Part shown: one piece after another, positions 10,228-17,624 of the stretch | Layout of the letters: each line of letters begins with the position of its first letter | Numbering within the stretch: position 1 is the stretch's first letter | From: Phosphoribacter sp037046615 | GTDB taxonomy: Bacteria > Actinomycetota > Actinomycetes > Actinomycetales > Dermatophilaceae | DNA: 64,000 nucleotides | Reading direction: 5' to 3' | Assembly: GCA_037046615.1 (NCBI GenBank) | Contig: JBAOHD010000002.1 | Span: 1-64,000 of the forward strand | The notes under the pieces: model-generated | Told to the model about the DNA's origin: nothing | What the model saw: the letters and a program-made list of their open reading frames with translations, nothing else | The model's database searches: none | Translations under genes and position numbers: made by a program

Positions 10228-10587
10228 CGCCGCCGCACCTCCCCTGACGAAGGCCTCGCCGCCCTGGAGGTATGCCGTGCCGTCGGCCCTGGTGCTGCGC
10301 CCCGCGAGGCGCTCGCGACCGCGGTGCGCTACACCCTCGAAGAACTCGCCGCTCGTGCGCCCGGGAGGTCTGTCGAGGTGCGGGTGCCGCCGTTCGCTGC
10401 GGTGCAGTGTCTGCCTGGGCCCGTCCACCGGCGCGGCACTCCACCTTCGGTCATCGAGACGGATCCGGTGACGTGGGTGTCCCTCGCCCTCGGCGAGCTG
10501 ACCTGGGCTGAAGCGAGCGAGAGCGGCGCGGTGCGAGCGTCAGGGGAGCGGGCCGACCTCGCCCCGTGGCTCCCGCTCACGAGCTAG
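10219..10587 (+). CDS. Sterol carrier family protein
   Basis: 122 residues from GTG 10219. The segments LEVCRAVGPGAAPREALATAVRYTLEELAARAPG and VEVRVPPFAAVQCLPG, with a late WVSLALGELTW motif, match the short actinobacterial SCP2-related proteins encoded immediately upstream of purF (the equivalent of Rv0807 in Mycobacterium). No enzymatic role is established. The start codon sits in a hairpin. The position relative to purF supports the assignment. Confidence 0.75.
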   Translation: MPPRRRTSPDEGLAALEVCRAVGPGAAPREALATAVRYTLEELAARAPGRSVEVRVPPFAAVQCLPGPVHRRGTPPSVIETDPVTWVSLALGELTWAEASESGAVRASGERADLAPWLPLTS

Positions 10588-10589
10588 GT

Positions 10590-10760
10590 TGACGCGGGCG
10601 CGCGCGGGTGCAGGCGCGGGCGCATGCGCAGGCGCAGGCGCTGGTGCACTCGGAGAAGCAGCCCGAGAAGCAGCCGCAGGCGCAGGCGCACCCGGAGAAG
10701 CAGCCGCAGCCACAGTCACAGGCGCGCCCAGTTCCAGTTCCAGTTCCGGCCCCGCCCCGC
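10590..10760. repeat. Low-complexity GCAGGC / GAGAAGCAGCCG / CCAGTT repeat tract
   Basis: A run of imperfect short tandem units: GCAGGCGC-type hexamers, two to three copies of a GAGAAGCAGCC block, then CCAGTT repeated. The plus strand can be read as a Gln/Pro/Lys/Ala-rich peptide and the minus strand as a Cys/Gly-rich peptide, but neither has convincing start signals. I read it as a non-coding or rapidly evolving tract between two small genes. Confidence 0.6.
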
Positions 10761-10871
10761 CCCGCCGAGTGCGTGAGGTCGCCGCACCACCTCCCGATCC
10801 CGCCGCAAAGGGGGTCGTCGCCCATCACGGCCGAGGTTATCCATGACGGGTCGGTGACCTACCCTGGAGGG

Positions 10872-11093
10872 GTGACGTCATCGCCTCGCCGCCGCACCCC
10901 GCGCCTTGTCTCGTTCCTCTTCGTCGGCGCGATCCTCGGGTTTGCGGTCGGCGGTTACTTCGGGGTGCGTGGTGGGCCGATGGGCGGCTACTCGGTCAGC
11001 TCCTCCCTGGGCTACTTCGGTGTCTTCGGCATCTTCATCGGCGGAATCCTCGGCGGCATTGCCTATCTCGTCGCCGATCGCGCCACCCGCTGA
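10872..11093 (+). CDS. Small two-helix membrane protein
   Basis: 73 residues from GTG 10872, directly preceded by CTGGAGGG, a good ribosome site. A longer in-frame extension to 10608 exists but consists of the repeat tract and is rejected. After a basic N terminus (SPRRRTPRL) come two hydrophobic helices, LVSFLFVGAILGFAVGGYFG and YFGVFGIFIGGILGGIAYLV, separated by a Gly-rich turn. It resembles small actinobacterial membrane proteins of unknown function. Confidence 0.65.
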   Translation: MTSSPRRRTPRLVSFLFVGAILGFAVGGYFGVRGGPMGGYSVSSSLGYFGVFGIFIGGILGGIAYLVADRATR

Positions 11094-11278
11094 CCCGAGC
11101 CTCTTTCAGCCGGCTTCAGTCGACGCCGGCGGGGCGCGTCCGCCCGCCTGGCTCTCGTCACACCGGCGGCTCGCTGTCGCGGCCACCGAATCTGAGACGG
11201 CGCTGAGCCTCGCCAGCCGACTTTGGGACGTCTACCGCGAGAGATCCTGAGACTGAGCCCCAGGTCGCGGGCAGTGCG

Positions 11279-11872
11279 TCAGGATGACGGTCCGAGTCGG
11301 TGTCGCACCACCCTTCGGCGCAGCGTGGGTGACGCCTCGATCTCGTATCCTGCGTCGAGGAAGACCTGGAGCAGCCCGACCGAGGCCTCATCCCAGATGA
11401 CGGTCTTTCCCGGCGGCGGCTCAGTGGGGTAGCCCTCGAGGACACGAGCGCCGACCTGCCTCCCGTATTCGACGGTCGCGGCGGCGAGCTCGTACATCAG
11501 TCCTTCCCGACGGAAGCCCTGACGCACGACGAAACAGGTGACCGACCAGACGCCCTCAAGTTCGGGGTCCAACCGCATCCACGACTTCTGCCGAGCCCAG
11601 ATCCTCGGGTAGTTCTCCCGCGGCTCGACTGCGACCCAGCCGGCCGGCTCGCCATCGACGTACCCGATGAGCCCGGAGGTGGGGCCGCTAGTGCCGCAGC
11701 CGGCCTGCTCCAGGAACGCGGCATCGCGCTCCTCCTGAGTCGTGTCGCGCCAGATCCAGCCCGGGGCCTTGAGGGCCTGACATCGACACTTGCGGGCGCC
11801 GCCCGCGTCGAATACCGCCTCGACATCCTCGTTCGTCGCCTCGTTGGCCGGTCGCCAGCTGAACTCGGGCAC
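11279..11872 (-). CDS. GNAT-family N-acetyltransferase
   Basis: About 197 residues from GTG 11872 (MPEFSWRPANEAT). The fold signature is SVTCFVVRQGFRREGLMYEL, corresponding to GNAT motif A with the R/Q-x-x-G-x-G/A acetyl-CoA loop in the form RQGFRREG. An upstream GYVDGEPAGWVAVEPRENY gives strands 3 and 4. The N-terminal KCRCQ segment is typical of an actinobacterial GNAT subgroup of unknown substrate. It stands alone on the minus strand between two plus-strand genes. Confidence 0.82.
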   Translation of the reverse strand: MPEFSWRPANEATNEDVEAVFDAGGARKCRCQALKAPGWIWRDTTQEERDAAFLEQAGCGTSGPTSGLIGYVDGEPAGWVAVEPRENYPRIWARQKSWMRLDPELEGVWSVTCFVVRQGFRREGLMYELAAATVEYGRQVGARVLEGYPTEPPPGKTVIWDEASVGLLQVFLDAGYEIEASPTLRRRVVRHRLGPSS

Positions 11873-12040
11873 ACCGTGAGAGTAGCGGGACCATCTCGAA
11901 ATCGACCGCTGGAATCCCAATCTCTGCCGCGGACGCACCGGTCTTCCTCACGCCGTCGTGCAACTCGCAGTAAGTCTCAAAATCGCTCGCCGTTGACACT
12001 CGCAATCGGGTGGTGACGAGGGATATGGGAGACTGACGCA

Positions 12041-13630
12041 GTGCGGCGCGGCGACGGCAAACTCACCCACGACCTGCTCCCCGGCGAGAAGGGTCCTCAG
12101 GATGCCTGCGGCGTCTTCGGCGTATGGGCACCTGGCGAAGACGTCTCCAAGCTGACCTACTTCGGTCTCTATGCTCTGCAGCACCGGGGTCAGGAGTCGG
12201 CTGGGATCGCGACAGGTGACGGCCACAAGGTGCTCGTCTACAAGGACATGGGACTGGTCAGCCAGGTCTTCGACGAGACCGCCCTCACGTCGCTGACCGG
12301 CCACGTTGCCATCGGCCACTGCCGCTACTCGACGACCGGCGGCTCCACCTGGCAGAACGCCCAGCCCACCCTCGGGGGCACCGACACGACGACCGTCGCC
12401 CTGGCGCACAACGGCAACCTCATCAACTCCGCCGAGTTGCGCGACCTGCTCTCCGAACGACACGGGTCGCTCGACCGGATGCCCGGGGAGATCGGCCGAG
12501 GCAACACGACCGACACCGCTCTCGTTACTGCCCTACTCAGTGACCCCGACCGCCCCCTCGAGGCCACGGCGCTCGACGTGCTACCGCGGCTCTCCGGGGC
12601 CTTCTGTTTCGTATTCATGGACGAGCACACCCTGTATGCCGCCCGCGACCCGCACGGCATACGACCCCTGGCTCTTGGACGACTTGACCGTGGCTGGGTC
12701 GTCGCCTCGGAAACCGCCGCGCTCCAGACCGTCGGCGCCGCGGTGATCCGCGACATCGAGCCCGGTGAGTTGCTCGTCATCGACGAGGACGGTCTGCGGT
12801 CGCACCGCTTCGCCCCGGCCGAGCCCAAGGGATGCATTTTCGAGTATGTCTATCTCGCCAGGCCGGACGCCGTGATCGATGACCGGGTCGTCCACGAAGC
12901 CCGGGTGGCGATGGGGGCGCGGCTGGCACAGGAGCACCCGGTCGAGGCCGACCTCGTCATCGGTGTGCCCGACTCGGGCGTGCCCGCGGCGGTGGGTTAT
13001 GCCCAGGGCTCGGGGATTCCTTTCGGGCAGGGTTTCGTCAAGAACGCTTACGTCGGGCGCACGTTCATCCAGCCGTCACAAACTTTGCGCCAGTTGGGGA
13101 TTCGGCTCAAACTCAATCCGCTGGCGCACACGATCAAGGGCAAACGGCTCGTCGTCGTCGATGACTCGATCGTCCGCGGCAACACCCAGCGGGCGCAGGT
13201 GCGGATGCTCCGGGAGGCCGGTGCGGCAGAGGTGCACGTCCGGATCTCTTCGCCGCCGGTCCACTGGCCGTGCTTCTACGGCATCGACTTCGCCACTCGT
13301 GCCGAACTCATCGCGACCGGACTCGGCGTCGAGGAAATCCGCGCCTCGATCGGCGCCGACTCGCTTGGTTACATCTCCCTTGAGGGCATGATCGAGGCGA
13401 CCCAGCAGCCGGCTGACCGGTTGTGCACGGCGTGCTTCACCGGGACTTATCCCGTCCCGTTGCCCGAGGACGGCCGAGTCGGCAAGCATCTGTTCGAGAC
13501 GCTGCCCGTCGACCTGTCGCACTCCCGCCGGGGCATCGACCCCGAGCCCGAGGGCGCTCGCCGCGTCGACGTCGAGGGTGTCGGGCTCGGTGTCGCCGGC
13601 GGTGCCGAAAACGCCCTCCGTCTGCCCTGA
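12041..13630 (+). CDS. purF: Amidophosphoribosyltransferase
   Basis: Glutamine PRPP amidotransferase, the first committed step of purine synthesis. 529 residues from GTG 12041. A 22-residue propeptide precedes the N-terminal nucleophile Cys23 (QDACGVFG), as in the Bacillus-type enzyme, which is processed and carries a [4Fe-4S] cluster. Candidate cluster Cys residues are in GCIFEYVYLARPD and LCTACFTGTYP. The PRPP-binding loop is VVVDDSIVRGNT. The gene is intact, and purM follows after a repeat array and an IS element that together separate the pair by about 1.7 kb. Confidence 0.97.
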   Translation: MRRGDGKLTHDLLPGEKGPQDACGVFGVWAPGEDVSKLTYFGLYALQHRGQESAGIATGDGHKVLVYKDMGLVSQVFDETALTSLTGHVAIGHCRYSTTGGSTWQNAQPTLGGTDTTTVALAHNGNLINSAELRDLLSERHGSLDRMPGEIGRGNTTDTALVTALLSDPDRPLEATALDVLPRLSGAFCFVFMDEHTLYAARDPHGIRPLALGRLDRGWVVASETAALQTVGAAVIRDIEPGELLVIDEDGLRSHRFAPAEPKGCIFEYVYLARPDAVIDDRVVHEARVAMGARLAQEHPVEADLVIGVPDSGVPAAVGYAQGSGIPFGQGFVKNAYVGRTFIQPSQTLRQLGIRLKLNPLAHTIKGKRLVVVDDSIVRGNTQRAQVRMLREAGAAEVHVRISSPPVHWPCFYGIDFATRAELIATGLGVEEIRASIGADSLGYISLEGMIEATQQPADRLCTACFTGTYPVPLPEDGRVGKHLFETLPVDLSHSRRGIDPEPEGARRVDVEGVGLGVAGGAENALRLP

Positions 13631-13660
13631 GTCCCGCCCTCCGCCTCCCGGGTGGCGGCC

Positions 13661-13779
13661 GCCGGGTCGATACCGGATGGCGGGGTCTGACTCGGTGGTG
13701 GGTATCGATTCGGTGGGGCGTGCCCGGGGTGTTTGCCGGGTCGATACCGGATGGCGGCGTCTGACTCGGTGGTGGGTAT
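13661..13779. repeat. Left part of palindromic (REP-like) repeat array
   Basis: Two units of roughly 80 bp, each with GGTCGATACCGGATGGCG, then GACTCGGTGGTGGGTAT, then a GGGGCGTGCC spacer. GTCGATACC and GGTATCGA(C/T) within a unit are complementary, so each unit can form a stem. The array begins about 30 bp after the purF stop. It is cut at GTAT by the IS3-family element and resumes at 15085. Confidence 0.85.
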
Positions 13780-13812
13780 TGTGGTTCCCCCCGAATCGTG
13801 GAGGGCTTCTTT

Positions 13813-14750
13813 TAAGCAGCTTCTCGGGGTGAGGGCCGCGGTCTCGTAGGCGATGGGTGACATCATCGCAGCGGAGCTGTGCCGGCGGGTGGTGTTGTAG
13901 AAGTTCCAGCACCAGTCCATGACCGCGGTCGCGGCCTCGGTGGTGGTCTCGAACTCGTTGCGTGAGAGGACTTCCCACTCCAGGGTGGAGAAGAACGCCT
14001 CCGCGGCGCTGTTGTCGAAACACGAGCCCGACTCTGCCCAAGGACTGGCGGATGCCGAGGTCTGCGGCAGGTGCTTGGTGAACAGATCGGCAGTGTAGGT
14101 CGATGCCTCTATCCGTGTGAAAGATGACCCGCTCGGACTCCTCTTCCCGCCAGATCGCGGCCTTGCCGCCGCGCACGGTCACGGCCATCGTGATCGCGGC
14201 CTTGGCGAGCTCGGCGTTGGGGTGGCGCGAGGTCGCCGCCCCGATCAGGCGGCGGCTGAACAGGTCGATGACGGTGGCCAGGTACAGCTTGCCGGCCGGC
14301 TGTGGGGATCTCGGTGATGTCACCAACCCACCGCTGGTTCGGCTCGGCCGCGGTGAAGTCCCGGTTGATCAGGTCCGGGAACGGCGCCTTGGTCTTGTCT
14401 TGCTTGGTTAATCCGTTACGGCGCTTGATCTTTCGCGCGATCAGACCCTCGCCGACGCATCGACTTCGCGACCGTCTTCTCGCTGACACGACCCACCCAT
14501 CCTCGCGCAGGTCCTGCGACCAGACGCGGCGAGCCGTGCAGGCCACGCTGCTTGACGAACATGACCTTCACGGCCCGGTCGATGGTGTCCCGGCGCAAGT
14601 CCCGCGTGGTGTACAGGTGCGACGGCGAGAGCGGCCCGCTGCCACCACTTGTAGAACCACGAGATCGAGATCCCCAGCAGGGCACAGGTCAGCGCGACAG
14701 GCAACGGCGTAGTTGGTCCTCTGGTCGGCGATGAAGCGTGCCACGCTCAC
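13813..14750 (-). pseudogene. IS3-family transposase OrfB (DDE integrase core), several frameshifts
   Basis: The DDE core is recognisable across shifting frames: WVGDITEIPTA (first Asp), VIFHTDRGI (second Asp), FFSTLEWEVLSRNEFE (the Glu) and FYNTTRRHSSAAMMSPIAYE near the C terminus. The start is GTG 14750, overlapping the orfA stop by 4 nt. At least three frame changes lie between 14700 and 14000. The copy as given is inactive, but because neighbouring essential genes carry similar single-base insertions, sequencing error is possible. Confidence 0.82.
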
Positions 14751-15022
14751 TTCGTCGCCTCCTTCACCCACAGGACCACGGATCGCTTGAGGACATCACG
14801 CTCCATCCGCAGCTCGGCGACCTCCGCGCGCAGGCGCTTCAGCTCATCGAAGTCCGCCTCGGACAGCTCACCGCGGCCCTCGCGTTCAGCGCGGGCACGT
14901 TGGACCCAGTTGCCCAGCGTGCCCTCGTTCACGCCGAGATCGCGGGCGACCTGGGCGATCGGCTTCTTGGTCTCTTCGACGATCCGGACCGCTCCTTCAC
15001 GGAACTCCCGGTCGTACCTCAT
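14747..15022 (-). CDS. IS3-family transposase OrfA (helix-turn-helix)
   Basis: 91 residues from ATG 15022 (MRYDREFREGAVRIVEE). The HTH spans IAQVARDLGVNEGTLGNWVQ, followed by a leucine-rich coiled coil (DELKRLRAEVAELRMERDVLKRSV), the standard IS3-family OrfA layout in which the coiled coil mediates multimer formation with OrfAB. The frame is intact. Its stop overlaps the orfB GTG. In this family OrfAB is normally made by programmed frameshifting near this junction. Confidence 0.92.
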   Translation of the reverse strand: MRYDREFREGAVRIVEETKKPIAQVARDLGVNEGTLGNWVQRARAEREGRGELSEADFDELKRLRAEVAELRMERDVLKRSVVLWVKEATK

Positions 15023-15084
15023 TCGTCTTCTCTGACATCGCAACTCCTCATTGTCGATGCCTCCACGCTTCGGGGGGAACCTCA

Positions 15085-15310
15085 GTATCGAATCGGTGGG
15101 GCGGGCCCGGGTGGACGCTGGGTCGATACCAGATGGCGGGGTCATGGCGTCGGTGGTGGGTATCGACTCGGTGGGGCGTGCCACGGTGGATGCCTGGGTC
15201 GATACCGGGTGGCGGGGCATGCGTCGGTGGTGGGTATCGACTCGGTGAGCGGGCGACCGACTCGGTGAGTGGGCATCGGTTCGGTGAGTGGGCATCGGCT
15301 CGGTGGGGAG
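15085..15310. repeat. Right part of palindromic (REP-like) repeat array
   Basis: Continuation of the array interrupted by the IS. Three further GGTATCGA(A/C)TCGGTGGGG / GGTCGATACC(A/G)G units are followed by degenerate short units CGACTCGGTGAGTGGGCAT and CGGTTCGGTGAGTGGGCAT. The units share stem sequences with the left part. The array ends about 40 bp before the purM start. No coding capacity is convincing. Confidence 0.82.
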
Positions 15311-15347
15311 GGTGGCCCGGCGCGAGGGCGCGGCATAAGGTAGTCCG

Positions 15348-16499
15348 GTGACGAGCCAGCAGGTGCCCTTCCCCGGCGAGCCAGTGTCCACCCCCATCAC
15401 GTATGCCGCGGCCGGCGTCGACGTCGAGGCCGGCGACAGGGCCGTCGAACTCATGAAGGAGTCGGTCCGTCGCGCACAGCGCCCGGAGGTGCTGGGGCGG
15501 TCTCGGCGGCTTCGCCGGGCTCTTCGACGCGAGCGCCCTGACCCGGATGCGGCGCCCTGTGCTCGCGACGAGCACCGACGGGGTGGGCACGAAGGTGGCC
15601 ATCGCCCAGGCGCTCGACCGGCACGACACGATCGGCTTCGACCTCGTGGGGATGGTCGTCGACGACATCGTCGTCTGCGGCGCCGAGCCGTTGTTCATGA
15701 CCGATTACATCGCGCACCGGCAAGGTGGTGCCCGAGCGGATTGCGGCCGTCGTCTCCGGCATCGCGGCCGCCTGCGCGCAGGCGCGGGCTCGCACTCGTC
15801 GGCGGCGAGACCGCCGAGCACCCGGGGCTGCTCGGGCCAGACGAATACGACGTGGCGGGCGCGGCGACGGGGGTCGTCGAGTATGCCGACATCCTCGGCC
15901 CGCACCGGGTCCGGCCCGGCGATGCCGTGATCGCGCTGGCGTCCTCGGGTCTGCACTCCAATGGCTACTCGCTGGTGCGCCGGGTCATCGCGGCCGCCGG
16001 GTGGTCGCTCGACCGCCACGTCGAAGAGTTCGGCCATACCCTGGGTGAGGAACTCCTCACTCCCACAAGGGTTTACGCCGCCGACCTGCTCGCGCTGATC
16101 CGCACGCCAGGCGTCGAGATCCACGCCCTCAGTCATGTCACCGGAGGAGGGTTGGCCGCCAATCTCGCACGGGTGCTCCCGCCGGGGACGTTCGCGCGCG
16201 TCGACCGGTCGACCTGGACGCCCCCGCCGGTCTTCACGACGATCGGTGCGCTCGGCCGAGTGCCATCACTGGACCTCGAACGCACCCTCAACATGGGTGT
16301 GGGCTTTGTCGCGGTCCTCCCCGCCGCTCACGCAGACGCGGCCATCGAGGTATGCCGTGCCCGCGGGATCGAGGCATGGCACCTCGGCGAGGTGAGCGAG
16401 GAAGCCCAAACCACCGCCGACGCGGCATACGAGATCATTCGCGGCGCCAAGGGCGTCGATGGGGGAGCCGTGCAGGTCGTCGGCGCATACCGTGGATGA
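15348..16499 (+). CDS. purM: Phosphoribosylformylglycinamidine cyclo-ligase (AIR synthetase), three frameshifts
   Basis: AIRS-fold enzyme converting FGAM to AIR with ATP. The start is GTG 15348. Conserved segments are split over frames: STDGVGTKVAIAQALDRHDTIG, GFDLVGMVVDDIVVCGAEPLFMTDYIA, LVGGETAEHPG, IALASSGLHSNGYSLVR and HVTGGGLAANLARVLP. Removing one C near each of 15497, 15713 and 15790 joins them into one protein of about 382 residues. Three insertions of the same base in a gene normally needed for purine synthesis point to sequence error. It follows the repeat array and precedes DUF3073, as in mycobacteria. Confidence 0.92.
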   Translation: MTSQQVPFPGEPVSTPITYAAAGVDVEAGDRAVELMKESVRRAQRPEVLGRSRRLRRALRRERPDPDAAPCARDEHRRGGHEGGHRPGARPARHDRLRPRGDGRRRHRRLRRRAVVHDRLHRAPARWCPSGLRPSSPASRPPARRRGLALVGGETAEHPGLLGPDEYDVAGAATGVVEYADILGPHRVRPGDAVIALASSGLHSNGYSLVRRVIAAAGWSLDRHVEEFGHTLGEELLTPTRVYAADLLALIRTPGVEIHALSHVTGGGLAANLARVLPPGTFARVDRSTWTPPPVFTTIGALGRVPSLDLERTLNMGVGFVAVLPAAHADAAIEVCRARGIEAWHLGEVSEEAQTTADAAYEIIRGAKGVDGGAVQVVGAYRG

Positions 16500-16603
16500 C
16501 GAAGTCCGGCCGTCGGAGACGCCTGATGGGTCAGCGCAGCAGCGAGGTGAGTCAGTCAGCCTGAGGGGTCCGGGTCATCCGTGGGCGAGCAGGCCCACTT
16601 GCC

Positions 16604-16873
16604 TCATCGCGGGCCGGAAGCCCACTTGCCGTATTCGTCGTAGACCGTGTCCGGGTCGTCGTCCTCGTCGAGTGCGGCCGATTCCTCGGCATACTCGTCG
16701 TAGTCGTCATCACCCTCGTCGTCATCGACGTCATCGTTGGTGCGTGCGTAGCCGCCTGAGGCGCTCGCACTGTGGAGTTCGCGCTCAAGCGCGCTGAGGT
16801 CGGTGCTGGGAGAGTAGTACTTCAACTCCCGGGCGACCTTGGTCTGCTTGGCTTTGGCCCGGCCGCGCCCCAT
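16604..16873 (-). CDS. DUF3073 domain protein
   Basis: 89 residues from ATG 16873. The N terminus MGRGRAKAKQTKVARELKYY is the DUF3073 hallmark: basic, then a Tyr-rich helix start. The C-terminal half is an acidic Asp/Glu/Tyr stretch. The family is confined to actinobacteria, lies next to purM in many of them (Rv0810c in M. tuberculosis), and has no known function. It is transcribed toward purM. Confidence 0.9.
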   Translation of the reverse strand: MGRGRAKAKQTKVARELKYYSPSTDLSALERELHSASASGGYARTNDDVDDDEGDDDYDEYAEESAALDEDDDPDTVYDEYGKWASGPR

Positions 16874-17393
16874 GGCGTGACCCCCTCATGCGTCTGCCGG
16901 GGCGGCATCGCCAGGCCCGTCCGTGGCTGCCAGGTGGGCAGTCACTCGCGGGTCGCCGCGGAGCGGCCCCGGGAAATGTGTGTAATCGTGAGGGCAACGC
17001 TACCTGACGCGGGACCTTCTGTCCGACAGTGAGTCCCCTGGGCCCCTGCGTCGGTCGTCTTCGGGCCTCATTCTCGGCTGTATGCCGCGTGGTTGCCGCT
17101 GGTGCCCGATGGATCCTCCCGCTCCGGAAGGCGGCGCGTGGCACCCTCGTGAACGCGGCGTAGCCACGGACGCATCGAGGCCGCGGCGGGACGGCATCAA
17201 GACCATGGCACGGCCGCAGATGCCCCTCGCCCAGTTCACCCGGGTTAACGCCAAAAGGGAGAGATCCGGCAATTGCCCGGTATCTGGGGGATTCGGTCGA
17301 AGTTTCGGCGGTTTCGTGTCACAGTTGGACCGATCCTGTGCGGGCAGGAGGCAACGCCGACGGCGTTCTTGGGGTAGTTGAAGGGGCAACGAT
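16874..17393. other. 520-bp intergenic region upstream of bldC and DUF3073
   Basis: No credible ORF is seen in either strand. It should hold the promoters of the divergent DUF3073 and bldC genes. An imperfect dyad, CCGGCAATTGCCCGG, lies near 17269, and a lower-GC stretch with TTCGGTCGAAGTTTCGGCGG lies near 17292-17311; BldC-family proteins prefer AT-richer direct repeats. No RNA gene was recognised. Confidence 0.5.
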
Positions 17394-17576
17394 ATGGCTA
17401 ATAGTGGTGAGCGTGAGCAGTTGCTCACGCCAGGAGAAGTAGCGGCGCTCTTCCGGGTTGATCCGAAGACCGTGACCCGGTGGGCAAAATCGGGCAAGCT
17501 CACGGCGATCAGGACGCTCGGAGGCCATCGCCGTTATCGCAGCAGCGAAGTGCATCGCTTGTTCGAAGCGTCCTGA
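17394..17576 (+). CDS. bldC: BldC-family MerR-like DNA-binding regulator
   Basis: 60 residues, essentially a single winged-helix DNA-binding domain: LLTPGEVAALFRVDPKTVTR (HTH), WAKSGKLTAIRTLGGHRRYR (wing). This matches Streptomyces BldC, which binds DNA as head-to-tail oligomers and times development. Length and sequence are typical of the very conserved actinobacterial family. The ATG at 17394 follows AAGGGGCAACGAT. The long upstream region suggests complex control. Confidence 0.95.
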   Translation: MANSGEREQLLTPGEVAALFRVDPKTVTRWAKSGKLTAIRTLGGHRRYRSSEVHRLFEAS

Positions 17577-17624
17577 ACTCGGCCGGACGTGTTGGACCTG
17601 ACGGAGCCCCCGTAGAGTGGCGCC

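Larger units (their letters stand above)
13780..15084 (-). mobile_element. IS3-family insertion sequence, 1305 bp, with inverted repeats and 4-bp target duplication
   Basis: The left end reads TGTGGTTCCCCCCGAATCG. The right end, read inward, is TGAGGTTCCCCCCGAAGCG. The roughly 25-bp terminal inverted repeats differ at a few positions, and both termini are TG/CA, as in the IS3 family. The tetranucleotide GTAT flanks both sides (13776-13779 and 15085-15088). Removing the element and one GTAT rebuilds a perfect repeat-array unit, GGTGGGTATCGAATCGG. The element encodes orfA and a broken orfB on the minus strand. Confidence 0.9.

Noticed and set aside
10577..10828. Cys/Gly-periodic minus-strand ORF as a metallothionein-like gene
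   Set aside because: It is generated by GCAGGC-type tandem repeats, has no ribosome site and continues into unrelated sequence.
13661..15310. CRISPR array
   Set aside because: Repeats are variable in length, have no unique spacers and are palindromic extragenic units; no cas genes are present.
14747..15454. 235-residue version of IS OrfA
   Set aside because: The N-terminal part is the repeat array read as Pro/Arg/Thr-rich protein. The family start is ATG 15022 inside the IS boundary.
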